From the NCBI RefSeq assembly GCF_003627995.1, contig NZ_CP032707.1:1974501-2038500 (forward strand): a stretch of DNA of 64,000 nt. The letters run 5' to 3'. The notes below the pieces were generated by a model, which was given only the letters and a program-made list of their open reading frames with translations, was not told where the DNA came from and ran no database searches. Positions within the stretch are counted from its first letter, which is position 1. Every line of letters starts with the position of its first letter. Source of the DNA: Brevundimonas naejangsanensis. GTDB lineage: Bacteria > Pseudomonadota > Alphaproteobacteria > Caulobacterales > Caulobacteraceae. Made by a program: the position numbers and the translations under genes. Shown here in pieces: positions 35,009-46,092 of the stretch.

Positions 35009-36117
35009 TCAGGACATCTCGCGCCATGTCTTGCCCGTCACGCCCTCATAGTTGGTCGCGTGATAGACGCCGCGCGCGATCGCTCGGGCCAGGACGTCGG
35101 CGGCGACATTGCCCAGCTGGGCGACCGCGATCTGGCGCATGGCCGGGTCCGCGATCACCTTCTTGCCGGTGGACAGGCTGAACAGGGTGTCGCCGTCGAA
35201 GGGCGCGTGGGCGGGGCGGATGGCGCGAGCCATGCCGTCCTGCGCCATGATGGCCACGCGCTGAAGCTCGACGCGGGTCAGGGCCACGTCGGTGGCGATG
35301 CAGGCGATGGTGGTGTTCTCGCGCGGCTGGGGCCGGAACTTGGACGGGCCCCAGTCCTCGGCCGAGGCGTGCAGGCCCGACGAACCCAGGCCGCCGAACT
35401 CGTCGCCGATCTCATAGGGGGCGGCCCAGAAGCTCTTGCCGCCCGGCGCCACGACCGAGCCGACGCTGTTGACCGCCACGATGGCGCCGACGGTCCAGCC
35501 TGAGGCCATGACGGCGGAGGCCGAGCCGATGCCGCCCTTCAGCGCGCCCGCCTCGGCGCCATAGCCCGCGCCGGCGGTGCCGAGGTCGAAGCGGTCGCCC
35601 GCCGCCTCCAGCGCCTGAACCGAGAGGCGGCGATAGGGCGGCTCCATCTCCCACTGCTTGTCGCCGCCGTTGGCCAGATCATAAAGGCAGGCGGTCGGAA
35701 TGATGGGCGAGGGCGGCACGCCGGGCGCCCCGCCCATGCCATAGCCGCGCCCGCGCATCCCCATCCATGCGGCGACGCTGTCGGCCGAGCCGAGGCCATA
35801 GACCGACCCGCCCGACAGGATGATGGCGTCCACCTCCTGCACTAGGTTTTCGGGGCGCAGCACGTCGGTTTCGCGCCCGGCGGGACCGCCGCCGCGCACA
35901 TCGACGGCGGCGATGGCGGGCTTTTCGGCCAGGATGACGGTGACGCCGGTGCGCACCTTGGCGTCGTGCGCCTGGCCGACCTTGATGCCCTCGACGTCGG
36001 TGATCAGGTTCAGCGGCCCGGTGCGGCCCGAGGCGCGCGGGGCCTGTTTTGCGCTCGCAGCGCCGGCGGCGGAGGCTGCGGCGCCGATCAGGGCCGAGCC
36101 GAGGACGGTTCTGCGGT

Positions 36118-36121
<4 letters not shown>
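35009..36121 (-). CDS. P1-family (DmpA/NylC-like) N-terminal nucleophile peptidase
   Basis: A 370-aa precursor. The N-terminus NRRTVLGSALIG looks like a Tat signal. Family signature regions: LNLITDVEGIKVGQA, VDVRGGGPAGRETDVL, AIILSGGSVYGLGSADSV and GTAGAGYGAEAGALKGGIG. Self-cleavage is expected between Asn and Thr in RENTTIACIATD, where the Thr becomes the nucleophile, and FDGDTLFSLST follows. P1 enzymes include D-aminopeptidase DmpA, beta-peptidyl aminopeptidases and the nylon oligomer hydrolase NylC. Its start overlaps the stop of the ABC ATPase gene (ATGA), so it is coupled to a dipeptide-type importer: an exported aminopeptidase probably working on the same ligands. Confidence 0.88.
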
Positions 36122-37734
<1,613 letters not shown>

Positions 37735-37736
37735 GC

Positions 37737-38594
37737 TCAACGCTCCCGCCGCACGCGCGGGTCGAACAGGTCGCGCAGGCCGTCGCCGGTCAGGCTGAGG
37801 CCCAGCACGGTCACGAAGATGGCCAGCCCCGGCATGATCGCCAGCCAGGGCGCGAAGCCGATCATGGTTTGGGCTTCGGCCAGCATCCGGCCCCAACTGG
37901 GCGCGGGCGGCTGGGCGCCGAGGCCGACGTAGGAGAGCCCGGCCTCGGCCACGATGCCGACGGCGAACTGGATGGCCGCCTGCACGACCAGCAGGCTTAT
38001 CAGATTGGGCAGGATGTGCTGGAGCGAGATCAGCGTCTTAGACTTGCCCGCCGTGCGGGCGGCCAGGACGTATTCGCGGGTCCACAGGCCTTGGGCGGCG
38101 CCACGCGCGACGCGGGTGAAGACGGGGATGTTGAAGACGCCGATGGCGATGACGGCGTTGATCGCGCCCGGACCCATGACGGCGGTGATCATCACGGCCA
38201 GCAGCAGGGCGGGGAAGGCGAAGATCAGGTCGTTGCCGCGCATGACCAGTTCGTCGATCCAGCCGCCGCGCGCCGCCGCCGTCAGGCCCAGCGGCGTGCC
38301 GATCCCGACGCCTATGCCGACGGCGACGAAGGCGACGACGAGGGAGTTCTGCGCCCCCGCCATGATCATCGACAGCACGTCGCGACCGAAGTGGTCGGTG
38401 CCCATCCAGTGGGCGGCCGAGGGGGCGGTCAGCTTGGCGGCGATGTTGACCGCCTCGACGTCATAGGGCGTCCAGGCCAACGCCAGCAGGGCGGTCGCCA
38501 GCGCGACGGAGGTCAGGCCTGCGCCGACGATCAGCGACAGAGGCCAGCGCACGCGCGGCTTGGTGGGGGCGGTGATGGCGGGGGCGCCGGTCAT
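37737..38594 (-). CDS. Dipeptide/oligopeptide ABC permease (DppC-like)
   Basis: A 285-aa permease with six helices. It shows HWMGTDHFGRDVLSMIMAGAQNSL, the standard OppC/DppC entry, and the EAA loop YVLAARTAGKSKTLISLQHILPN that docks to the ATPase. It ends GDGLRDLFDPRVRRER as most DppC proteins do. It overlaps the binding-protein-permease fusion gene upstream (ATGA) and is followed at once by the fused ATPase gene. Confidence 0.92.
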   Translation of the reverse strand: MTGAPAITAPTKPRVRWPLSLIVGAGLTSVALATALLALAWTPYDVEAVNIAAKLTAPSAAHWMGTDHFGRDVLSMIMAGAQNSLVVAFVAVGIGVGIGTPLGLTAAARGGWIDELVMRGNDLIFAFPALLLAVMITAVMGPGAINAVIAIGVFNIPVFTRVARGAAQGLWTREYVLAARTAGKSKTLISLQHILPNLISLLVVQAAIQFAVGIVAEAGLSYVGLGAQPPAPSWGRMLAEAQTMIGFAPWLAIMPGLAIFVTVLGLSLTGDGLRDLFDPRVRRER

Positions 38595-41212
38595 GCGCGA
38601 CGCCCCCTCAGGCGCGGATCAGCGAACAGATAGGCCAGGTCGATCAGGAAGCTGACCAGAACCACGGCGAAGACCAGCACCACCACCACGCTCTGCACCA
38701 CGATCAGGTCGCGCTGGGTGATGGCCTGGAAGACCAGTCGGCCCAAGCCGGGCAGGGAGAAGACGTTTTCGATGATGATGCCGCCCGCCAGCAGGAAGGG
38801 GAACTGAAGCCCGAGAATGGTCAGGACCGGGATCCAGGCGTTGCGCAGCGCGTGTCGCCACAGCGCCTGATTGACCGAGAGACCTTTGGCGCGGGCGGTG
38901 CGCACATAGTCCTCGTTCATCGTGTCGAGCAGGGCGGTGCGCAGCACGCGGGCCAGGATGGCGGCCTGCGGCGCGGCCAGCGCCACGGCGGGCAGGATCA
39001 GGGCCTTGAAGGCGGGCCAGAAGCCAGCGCTCCAGCCGGGGAAGCCGCCCGCCGAGAACCAGCCCAGGTTCACCGAGAACAGCAGGATCAGCAGCATGGC
39101 GATCCAGAAGTTGGGCAGGGCGACGCCGATCTGGGTCACGCCGATCAGGCCGGTGTCGACAGCGGTTCCCCGGCGGCTGGCGGCGGTGACGCCGATGGGC
39201 AGGGCGACCAGCAGCGACAGGACGGTGGCCATCAGGGCCAGCGGCGCGGATACAGCCAGACGTTCAGCGATCAGGCCGCCGACCGGCACCTGATAGGTGT
39301 AGCTGGTGCCGAACTTTCCGGTCAGCAGGTCGCCGAGCCAGGCGAAGTAGCGCTCAAGGCCGGAGCCTTCGAGGCCCATCTGCTGGCGCAGGGCGGCGAT
39401 GGATTCCGGGCTGGCGTTCAGCCCCATCATATAGCTGGCCGGATCGCCCGGCACGACCTGCAGCAGCAGGAAGATGACGACGGTCGCCGTCAGCAGCGTC
39501 AGGGCGTGGCCGCCCAGCTTCTTCAGCAGCCAGGCCGCGCCGAAGCGCCAGGCGACGAAGGCCAGTAAGGCGCCGCCCGCGATCAGGCTGATCCAGCCCC
39601 AGGGCAGGGCGCCGCCGGTGCGCTCAGTGCTGGCGGTTGCAGCCGCGCCTGCGCCGGTCCAGTAGGCGCCGGTGACATCGTTGGCGGCGATGGGGCCGTT
39701 GATCCACAGGCCGTTCACGTCCGCCTTCCACACGCCGATGCGCGAGGACTGGAACAGGAAGCCGTTGACCGCGTCATCGGCGATGCGGCGTTGCAGATCG
39801 CCCAGCAGGCGGTTGCGCGTCGGCTCGTCGGGGGCGGCGTTCACCTGGGCCAGCAGAGCGTCGAAGGCCGGGCTGTCGTAGCCGAAATAGTAGTCCTTGC
39901 GGCCATAGATGTCGTAGTCCATCGGTTCAACGTGTTCGACGATGGTCAGGTCGAACTGGCGGCGTTTGAAGACCTGATCCAGCCACTGGGCCCATTCCAG
40001 ATTCTCGATCTTCGCGCGGATGCCCGCTTCGGCCAGTTGCGAGATCAGCACCTCGCCGCTGCGTCGGGCGTAGGGGCGGGGCGGCAGACGCAGCGTCACG
40101 TCGATGCCGTTGGGATAGCCCGCCTCGTCCAGCAGTTCACGCGCCTTGGCCGGATCATGTGGATAGAGGCCGGTCAGGTCGACATAGCCCGGCGCCTGAC
40201 GCGAATAATGGCTGCCGATCGGCTGGCCGAAGCCGAACATGGCCCCCTGGATCAGGGCGTCGCGGTCGATGGCGTAGGACAGGGCGCGGCGCACCCGCAC
40301 ATCGTTGAACGGCGCCTTGGTGTTGTTGATCCCCAGGATGACCTTGCCCTCGGACGCGCCGACGACGACGCGGAAGCGCGGGTCGCGCTGGAACTGGGCC
40401 ACGTTTTCGGGCGCGGGATAGTTGGGGAAGGCGTCCACGTCGCCGGCGCTGACGGCGGCGAAGGCGGCGGTCGGGTCGCTGATGAAGCGGAAGACGACGG
40501 TGTTCAGGCGCGGCGCCGGCCCCCAGTAGCCGTCGCGGCGGATCAGGGTCAGTTGGCTGCCGCGCTGCCAGCTCTGCAGTTTGAACGGGCCGGTGCCGAT
40601 GGGGGTGACGGCGTTGGTCGTGGCGCTCTTTGGCGAGACCATGACCGCGTCGCCCCAGGCCAGGACGTAGGGCAGGGTGGCCATGGGGCGCGACAGGTGG
40701 ATGCGGATTGTCGCCGGGTCGACGACCTCGACATTGCGGATCGGCTCGAACAGGGCCTTCTGGGCGTTGGTCGAGCCCTCGGCGGTGATGCGGTCGAGAG
40801 AGAATTTGGCGACGGCGGCGTCGAACGGCGAGCCGTCGGAGAAGGTCACGCCGCGCCGCAGATGGAAGGTCCAGGTGAGGCCGTCGGGGGCGGCTTCCCA
40901 CGACTCGGCCAACGACGGGGCGACCGCGCCGTTCTGGGTCAGCCTGGTCAGGCCCTCGAAGACGTTGGCGTAGACGACTTCATCCACCGCCGCCGCCGCG
41001 CCCGAGGTCGGATCGAGGTTCGGCGGCTCCAGCGGCAGGCCGAGGATCAGACGGTCACGCGGCGCTTGCGCCTGAACCTGCGGCGCCGTCAGGCCCCAGA
41101 CGAGGCACAGGGCCAGCGACAGCACGAGCGTGATCAGGCCGGACCGAAGCCCGCCGTTCCGGCCACGCCGTCGGGATGCTGTCGCGACGCGTGTCGCCCC
41201 TGTCTTCGTCAC
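38591..41212 (-). CDS. Fusion of peptide-binding protein (family 5) and DppB-like permease
   Basis: An 873-aa chain. It begins at a GTG with a basic leader and a hydrophobic signal (LVLSLALCLVWGLTAPQVQAQA). Residues about 50-520 are a DppA/OppA-type solute-binding protein (LILGLPLEPPNLDPTSG, TWTFHLRRGVTFSDGSPFDAA, RRALSYAIDRDALIQG). An extra helix (about 538-560) and then a complete DppB permease follow: LLLQVVPGDPASYMMGLNAS, LTGKFGTSY, EAA loop VRTARAKGLSVNQALWRHALRN near 775, and LAYLFADPRLR at the end. The extra helix would return the chain to the cytoplasm so that the permease keeps its usual topology. No stop or frameshift lies between the parts. Ligand unknown, probably small peptides. 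Confidence 0.93.
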   Translation of the reverse strand: MTKTGATRVATASRRRGRNGGLRSGLITLVLSLALCLVWGLTAPQVQAQAPRDRLILGLPLEPPNLDPTSGAAAAVDEVVYANVFEGLTRLTQNGAVAPSLAESWEAAPDGLTWTFHLRRGVTFSDGSPFDAAVAKFSLDRITAEGSTNAQKALFEPIRNVEVVDPATIRIHLSRPMATLPYVLAWGDAVMVSPKSATTNAVTPIGTGPFKLQSWQRGSQLTLIRRDGYWGPAPRLNTVVFRFISDPTAAFAAVSAGDVDAFPNYPAPENVAQFQRDPRFRVVVGASEGKVILGINNTKAPFNDVRVRRALSYAIDRDALIQGAMFGFGQPIGSHYSRQAPGYVDLTGLYPHDPAKARELLDEAGYPNGIDVTLRLPPRPYARRSGEVLISQLAEAGIRAKIENLEWAQWLDQVFKRRQFDLTIVEHVEPMDYDIYGRKDYYFGYDSPAFDALLAQVNAAPDEPTRNRLLGDLQRRIADDAVNGFLFQSSRIGVWKADVNGLWINGPIAANDVTGAYWTGAGAAATASTERTGGALPWGWISLIAGGALLAFVAWRFGAAWLLKKLGGHALTLLTATVVIFLLLQVVPGDPASYMMGLNASPESIAALRQQMGLEGSGLERYFAWLGDLLTGKFGTSYTYQVPVGGLIAERLAVSAPLALMATVLSLLVALPIGVTAASRRGTAVDTGLIGVTQIGVALPNFWIAMLLILLFSVNLGWFSAGGFPGWSAGFWPAFKALILPAVALAAPQAAILARVLRTALLDTMNEDYVRTARAKGLSVNQALWRHALRNAWIPVLTILGLQFPFLLAGGIIIENVFSLPGLGRLVFQAITQRDLIVVQSVVVVLVFAVVLVSFLIDLAYLFADPRLRGRRA

Positions 41213-41299
41213 CTTCCCTCGATCTCCCCTCGTGCGACGTGGCCGATCTGCGTCAGCCTACGTCATGAATTCGGCGTCACGCCATCGGTTAAGCGCGCC

Positions 41300-42154
41300 T
41301 CACCACGGCTGGCGCGCCAGAGAGGCGGGGCAGGCGGCGGTCGCCTCCGTCGCGGCGGCGCGGGCAGCGTCGAACTCCTGCTTGGCGCGGGCGAAGTCGG
41401 CCTGGAACGCCGGGTCGGCCTTCAGCCGGGTGACGATGGTCGCGCCGACGATCCGGCCCGCCTCGACGTCGCTGGGATAGTGGACGCCGCAGACGGCGCG
41501 GCTTTCGCCGTAGGCCAGTCCGCGCCGCAAAATGGCGTCGGCGCGGTCGGGGGCCAGTTCAGCCAGCACCAGACCCCAGGCCCAACCCAGCGCCGAGTGG
41601 CCCGACGGATAGGAGCCGCTGGCCCCCAGCCAGACCTCGGGCGCGATGCAGGTCGGCAGCGGCTCGACCACGAAGGGCCGCTTGCGGAAATAGCCCTTCT
41701 TGGCCGGGGTCTGGATCATCTCCAGATCGCCCAGCATTTTGCCCATCAGCAGGGTCAGGGTCGGCATCTTTTCCGGTTCGAATTTGAAGCCCAGGGCGCA
41801 GTCGAAGGCGCGCGGGGCGCCGGGCGTCTCGATCTCATTGTCGGCGCGGGCGATGGCCCAGCGCTCGGAGCCTTCCAGCGACCGCATGGCCCGATAGGCG
41901 GCGATGTCGGCCTGTTCGCGCAGCGAGCCTTCTTCAGGAGGCGGCGGCAGGAAGTTGGCGGCGTTGGGCGTATTCTCGGCCGTCAGATAGCCGTGCGGGT
42001 GGTCGCGGAAGCCTTCCCAGAAGGTTGCGGGCGCAGGCGTGGCGACCGCCGCGGTCTGCGTCGACACGGCGCCGGCGCAACCGCCCAAAGCCCCGCTCAG
42101 GGCCAGGGCGAAGCCCATGGCGATGAGAGAAGAAGCGAGGCGCGGCTGGGTCAT
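41300..42154 (-). CDS. Class A acid phosphatase (PhoN-like) lipoprotein
   Basis: A 284-aa PAP2-superfamily phosphatase. Start chosen at 42154 (GGAG about 7 nt upstream), which gives a lipoprotein signal with lipobox ending GALGGC. Class A motifs are in order: KKGYFRKRP, GSYPSGHSALGWAWG and SRAVCGVHYPSDVEAGR (the KX6RP-PSGH-SRX5HX3D pattern, catalytic His in the last two). It would release phosphate from organic phosphomonoesters in the periplasm. It follows the PhoD-type gene by 23 bp on the same strand, so the two form a phosphate-scavenging pair. Confidence 0.92.
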   Translation of the reverse strand: MTQPRLASSLIAMGFALALSGALGGCAGAVSTQTAAVATPAPATFWEGFRDHPHGYLTAENTPNAANFLPPPPEEGSLREQADIAAYRAMRSLEGSERWAIARADNEIETPGAPRAFDCALGFKFEPEKMPTLTLLMGKMLGDLEMIQTPAKKGYFRKRPFVVEPLPTCIAPEVWLGASGSYPSGHSALGWAWGLVLAELAPDRADAILRRGLAYGESRAVCGVHYPSDVEAGRIVGATIVTRLKADPAFQADFARAKQEFDAARAAATEATAACPASLARQPW

Positions 42155-42177
42155 AGAGAAGCTCCGGTCAAAAGGGA

Positions 42178-43761
42178 TCATGCGGCGACGGCGCCGGGGC
42201 GGCCCGATTCAACAGTCCAGGATTTCAGGGTCGACAGGCTGGCCTTGGGATCGCGCACGTCGCTGATCACCTGATAGCGCGTATCCATGCGGTCGGGGCG
42301 CACGTCGATCGACATATAGCCGCGCGGGCGGCTGTCGAAGAACTTCACCTGCGGATTATTGGGCATGACCGCCATCAGGCCGTCGTAGCTGGGGCCGGTC
42401 GAGGTGATGGAGGAGCCGACGAACTCGGTCGCCACGGTGGCCGAGGACGGGTCGCGGCTGTCCAGCTTCACGTCGTTGGTCCAGAAGGAGTGGTAGTCGC
42501 CGCTGAGCACCACGGGGTTGGACGGCTTCAGTTCGGCCAGGGCGCCGGTCAGCCGGTCTCGGGCGGCGGGAAAGCCGTCCCAGGTGTCGGTCCAGTAGCG
42601 GTTTTCCTCGGCCGGGCTGCGCGCCAGACGCAGGCCCGCCATGACCAGATTCTGGCCCAGGATGTTCCAGCGCGCCTCGGCGCGGGCCAGACCGTCATAG
42701 AGCCAGCGCTCCTGCTCGAAGCCCAGGAAGGTGCGCGACGGATCCAGCCGGTCGGTGCAGGTCGCGTCGGTGACGATCTGGCCCTTGCCGCCGTTCTCGC
42801 CGGCGCTGCACGGCTGTTTCGATCGGTATTGGCGCCCGTCCAGCATGAAGAACTCGGCCAGCCTGCCGTAGCGGACGCGACGATGGATCGGCATCTGCAG
42901 GGCGGCGCTCAGGCGCGTGCGGCGGATCGGCATGGCCTCGTAGAAGGCCTGATAGGCGGCGGCGCGGCGTTGCAGGAAGTCGGTCGGGGCGACGCCGGAA
43001 ACCTTGGACCAGACGCCGGAATAGTCGTCCTGAACCTCGTGATCGTCCCAGACGGCGAGGCAGGGGGCGACGGCGTGCAGACGCTGAAGGTTCGCGTCGG
43101 TGCGGTGCAGGGCGTAGCGGTTGCGATAGCCTGCGAGCGTCGTGGCTTCCTCGAGGTTGTAAGGGCGCACCACCTGGTCGGCGCGGTCCGGCCCCAGGCT
43201 GTATTCATAAATGTAGTCGCCCAGGAACAGGGTCAGGTCGGGCTGTTCGTCGGCCATGTGGCCATAGGCGCTGAAATAGCCGCGCTCCCAGTGCGAGCAG
43301 GAGGCGACGGCCAGACGCAGGCGATCCGCGCTGGCGTTCGGGGCGGGGGTGGTCAGGGCGCGGCCGGTCGGGCTCTGCTGGCCCTGGGCGGTGAAACGGT
43401 ACCAGTAAGGGCGGTGGGGGGCGAGACCGGCGACCTCGACATGCAGGCTGTGGGCGGCGTCGCGGGAGGCGATCGCGTTCCCCGCGGCGACGATGCGGCG
43501 GAACTGGTCGTCGGCGGCCACTTCCCAGCGCACCGGAATGTCTGCGGACAGACCGCCCAGCCCATCGGCGGCGAGGGGATCGGCCGCTAGCCGGGTCCAG
43601 ATGACGAAGCCGTCCGGCGCGGGATCGCCGCTGGCGACCCCCAGCGGGAACAGATAGGCGCCGCCCGCCTGCGCCCGGCCGAAGCTCAGCACGGCGGGCG
43701 CGACGACCAGGCCCGTCAGCAGGGCGCGGCGATCAAGGCGGGAGGTGGAAGAATGCATCAT
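42178..43761 (-). CDS. PhoD-type alkaline phosphatase/phosphodiesterase
   Basis: A 527-aa enzyme from the ATG at 43761 (43758 equally possible). The N-terminus SRLDRRALLTGLVVAP is a Tat signal. The metal centre motifs of PhoD are clear: VASGDPAPDGFVIWTRL, SCSHWERGYFSAYGHMA, LFLGDYIYEY, WDDHEVQDDYSG and VVLSGDYHSFW. It hydrolyses phosphate diesters and monoesters in the periplasm with Fe/Ca. It is preceded by receptor 2 with a strong hairpin in between and followed by the PhoN-like gene. Confidence 0.92.
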   Translation of the reverse strand: MMHSSTSRLDRRALLTGLVVAPAVLSFGRAQAGGAYLFPLGVASGDPAPDGFVIWTRLAADPLAADGLGGLSADIPVRWEVAADDQFRRIVAAGNAIASRDAAHSLHVEVAGLAPHRPYWYRFTAQGQQSPTGRALTTPAPNASADRLRLAVASCSHWERGYFSAYGHMADEQPDLTLFLGDYIYEYSLGPDRADQVVRPYNLEEATTLAGYRNRYALHRTDANLQRLHAVAPCLAVWDDHEVQDDYSGVWSKVSGVAPTDFLQRRAAAYQAFYEAMPIRRTRLSAALQMPIHRRVRYGRLAEFFMLDGRQYRSKQPCSAGENGGKGQIVTDATCTDRLDPSRTFLGFEQERWLYDGLARAEARWNILGQNLVMAGLRLARSPAEENRYWTDTWDGFPAARDRLTGALAELKPSNPVVLSGDYHSFWTNDVKLDSRDPSSATVATEFVGSSITSTGPSYDGLMAVMPNNPQVKFFDSRPRGYMSIDVRPDRMDTRYQVISDVRDPKASLSTLKSWTVESGRPGAVAA

Positions 43762-43770
43762 GACATCAGC

Positions 43771-43808
43771 AAAAGGCGGAGGCGGGTCGGCTGAAACCGA
43801 CCCGCCTC
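43771..43808 (-). terminator. Terminator/attenuator between receptor 2 and phoD-type genes
   Basis: GAGGCGGGTCGG (43779-43790) and CCGACCCGCCTC (43797-43808) form a perfect 12-bp stem. On the minus strand CGCCTTTTGC follows. It lies 15 bp after the receptor 2 stop and 10-18 bp before the phosphatase start. Confidence 0.75.
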
Positions 43809-43823
43809 GTTCGGAAGAAAGCC

Positions 43824-46067
43824 TTAGAAGTCCATCGACAGCCGCACGCCGAAGGTGCGGCCCTGGCTGGGCGAGGTGGTCGGCCGCGACGAGCTGTTGA
43901 AGCCGTTGCGGGTCTCTTCGTAGTAGGTGTTGAACATGTTGCGCACCCACAGGCCCGCCCGCCAGTTGGCGCCCGCCGGGCTGACGCTGAAGTTGGCGTT
44001 CCACAGCCAGTAGGCGTCGATGATCGAGGCCGAGCTGACCGAGTACAGCTCGTCACGATAGTTGTAGTTGGTCTCGGCGCGCAGCTCCCAGCCCGCCATG
44101 TCCCAGTCATAGCCGACCGAACCGCCATAGTTCATCTTGGGGAAGGACAGGCGTTCGCCCGAGCGGTCGTTCGAGATGATGATGTCCCAGGGGCCGTCGG
44201 GCGGGTTGGCGGCGACGGTCGCGGCGCTGTCGACGGCGAAGTATTCGTCATACTTGCCCGTCTTGTAGCCGAGGTTCTGGGTGATGGTCAGGCCGTTGAT
44301 CGGAGCCCAGACCAGTTCCACCTCACCGCCCCAGATGTGCGACTTGGGCACATTGGTGATCTTGCCCAGGCGACCGGCGGTGCGGTCGAACTCGATGCCC
44401 TGAACCTGCTGATCCTTGTAGTCGTAGTAGAACAGCGCGCCGTTCAGGCGCAGGCGACGGTCGAACAGGTCGGATTTGACGCCAGCCTCATAGGCGCTGA
44501 CGATTTCCGGCTTGAAAGGACGAGCGGCCTGAGAGTTCGGAGAGTTGTAGGTGGTGAAGCCGCCTGATTTCACGCCGCGCGCCACGCTGGCGTAGAACAG
44601 GGCGTCGTCCGTCAGCTTGTATTCCAGTCCGGTTCGCCCCGTGACTTCCTCCATCGTGGTGTCGAAGGTTTGCGGGGCAGGCGGCAAGGCCGGGGCCGTA
44701 TAGGTGCCGCGGCTCGTCAGTTCACGCTCTTCCTTCTCCCAGCGCAGGCCCAGGATCAGGTTGAGTCGATCGTTGACCTGATAGGAGTTGTGCGTGAACA
44801 GACCGAAGGCGGAGACGCTCTGGTCGTAAGCCGTGTTGATCAGGCTGGACAGATAGTTCGGCGGGGTCGAGCCTCGGAACTCGGTATAGAATCCGCCGTC
44901 GATGCTCTCATCGGCGTAGTGGGCGCCGACCATCCATTGCAGCGGGCCGTCGCTGGTGGAGCTCAGGCGGAGCTCTTGAGCAAAGACATTGATGTCATTG
45001 TAGAAATAGACATCGGACTCCTGGAAGCGCGTGCCGTCCCAGTCGTTGTATTCCTTGCGGGAGAAGGTCTGGTAGGCGGTGATCGACGACAGGTCGGCCC
45101 AGCCCAGATCGGCCTTGATGCGGGCGTTGACGTCGAAGCCGTCGTTGTCGCGGAACGGCTTGGCGTCGGTCGAAACGCCGGCCACATCGGCCAGGCGTTG
45201 GGAAATGCCCCAGCCCGTGATGCGCCAGGCCGTGTCCTTCGGATAGGTAACGCTGCCGTTGGCGACCTTATAGGGCCCCAGCAGGCGGAAGCCGCGGCCG
45301 TCGGACTTGTCGATCGAATAGGTGGCGGCCAGGTCGACGGTGACCGTCTCGCTGGCGTCCCAGGTCAGGCGGCCGCGAATGGCGCTCTTGTCGAGGTCGC
45401 CGAGCTTTTCGCCGGTGTCGCGGTGGTATTGCCAGGCGCCGCCCTGTTCGGTGACGGCGGCCAGGCGGCCCAGCAGGTTCGGCGCGATCTGGCCCGAGAC
45501 GTAGCCCTCGACCTTGAAGCGGTCGAACGTCCCGTATTCGGCGTTGAAGCCGGCGCGGAAGTCGGCCGTCGGGGCGTAGGTGATGATGTTGACCGCGCCG
45601 CCGGTGGTGTTGCGGCCATAAAGGGTGCCCTGCGGGCCGCGCAGGACTTCCATGCGGGCGATGTCGAACAGGGCGCCTTGCGTGGTCACGGTATAGGGGT
45701 GGGCCACTTCATCGACGTAGATGCCGACCGTGGAGGCGTTGTTCGAGGAGTATTCGCGCGCGCCGATGCCGCGGATGCGGAACTGGGGCTGGCCGCCGCC
45801 GAACTGGCTGTCGACCTCCATGTTGGGGACGGCGTTCTCCAGGTCGTTGACGACCGAGATGCCCTTCTCATCCAACTGCTCGCCGCCGACGACGCTGAGC
45901 GAGACGCCGACGTCCTGGCTGGCCTGTTCGCGGCGCTGGGCGGTGACGATGACTTCATCGACGCGCGTGGCCTGTTGTTCGCTGCGCGTCCCGCTCTGAG
46001 CGCTGGCGACAGTGCAGAAAGATATCGTCAGCAGGCTGACAGATGACGCGAGGATATACTTCTTCAC
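43824..46067 (-). CDS. TonB-dependent receptor 2 (~747 aa)
   Basis: A 747-aa outer-membrane receptor starting at a GTG with GGGGAA about 5 nt upstream. Signal peptide ends FCTVASA. TonB box VDEVIVTAQRR, plug features DVGVSLSVVGGEQLDEKG, FRIRGIGAREYSSNNASTVGIYVDEV and RMEVLRGPQGTLYGRNTTGGAVN, then a barrel ending GVRLSMDF. The plug type is that of siderophore/sugar/vitamin receptors (CirA- or FyuA-like). Operon position between an aminotransferase gene and two phosphatase genes hints at a phosphorylated or amine-bearing ligand; this is inference. Confidence 0.93.
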   Translation of the reverse strand: MKKYILASSVSLLTISFCTVASAQSGTRSEQQATRVDEVIVTAQRREQASQDVGVSLSVVGGEQLDEKGISVVNDLENAVPNMEVDSQFGGGQPQFRIRGIGAREYSSNNASTVGIYVDEVAHPYTVTTQGALFDIARMEVLRGPQGTLYGRNTTGGAVNIITYAPTADFRAGFNAEYGTFDRFKVEGYVSGQIAPNLLGRLAAVTEQGGAWQYHRDTGEKLGDLDKSAIRGRLTWDASETVTVDLAATYSIDKSDGRGFRLLGPYKVANGSVTYPKDTAWRITGWGISQRLADVAGVSTDAKPFRDNDGFDVNARIKADLGWADLSSITAYQTFSRKEYNDWDGTRFQESDVYFYNDINVFAQELRLSSTSDGPLQWMVGAHYADESIDGGFYTEFRGSTPPNYLSSLINTAYDQSVSAFGLFTHNSYQVNDRLNLILGLRWEKEERELTSRGTYTAPALPPAPQTFDTTMEEVTGRTGLEYKLTDDALFYASVARGVKSGGFTTYNSPNSQAARPFKPEIVSAYEAGVKSDLFDRRLRLNGALFYYDYKDQQVQGIEFDRTAGRLGKITNVPKSHIWGGEVELVWAPINGLTITQNLGYKTGKYDEYFAVDSAATVAANPPDGPWDIIISNDRSGERLSFPKMNYGGSVGYDWDMAGWELRAETNYNYRDELYSVSSASIIDAYWLWNANFSVSPAGANWRAGLWVRNMFNTYYEETRNGFNSSSRPTTSPSQGRTFGVRLSMDF

Positions 46068-46092
46068 TTAGTTCCCCTCAATCCCGTTGGTA

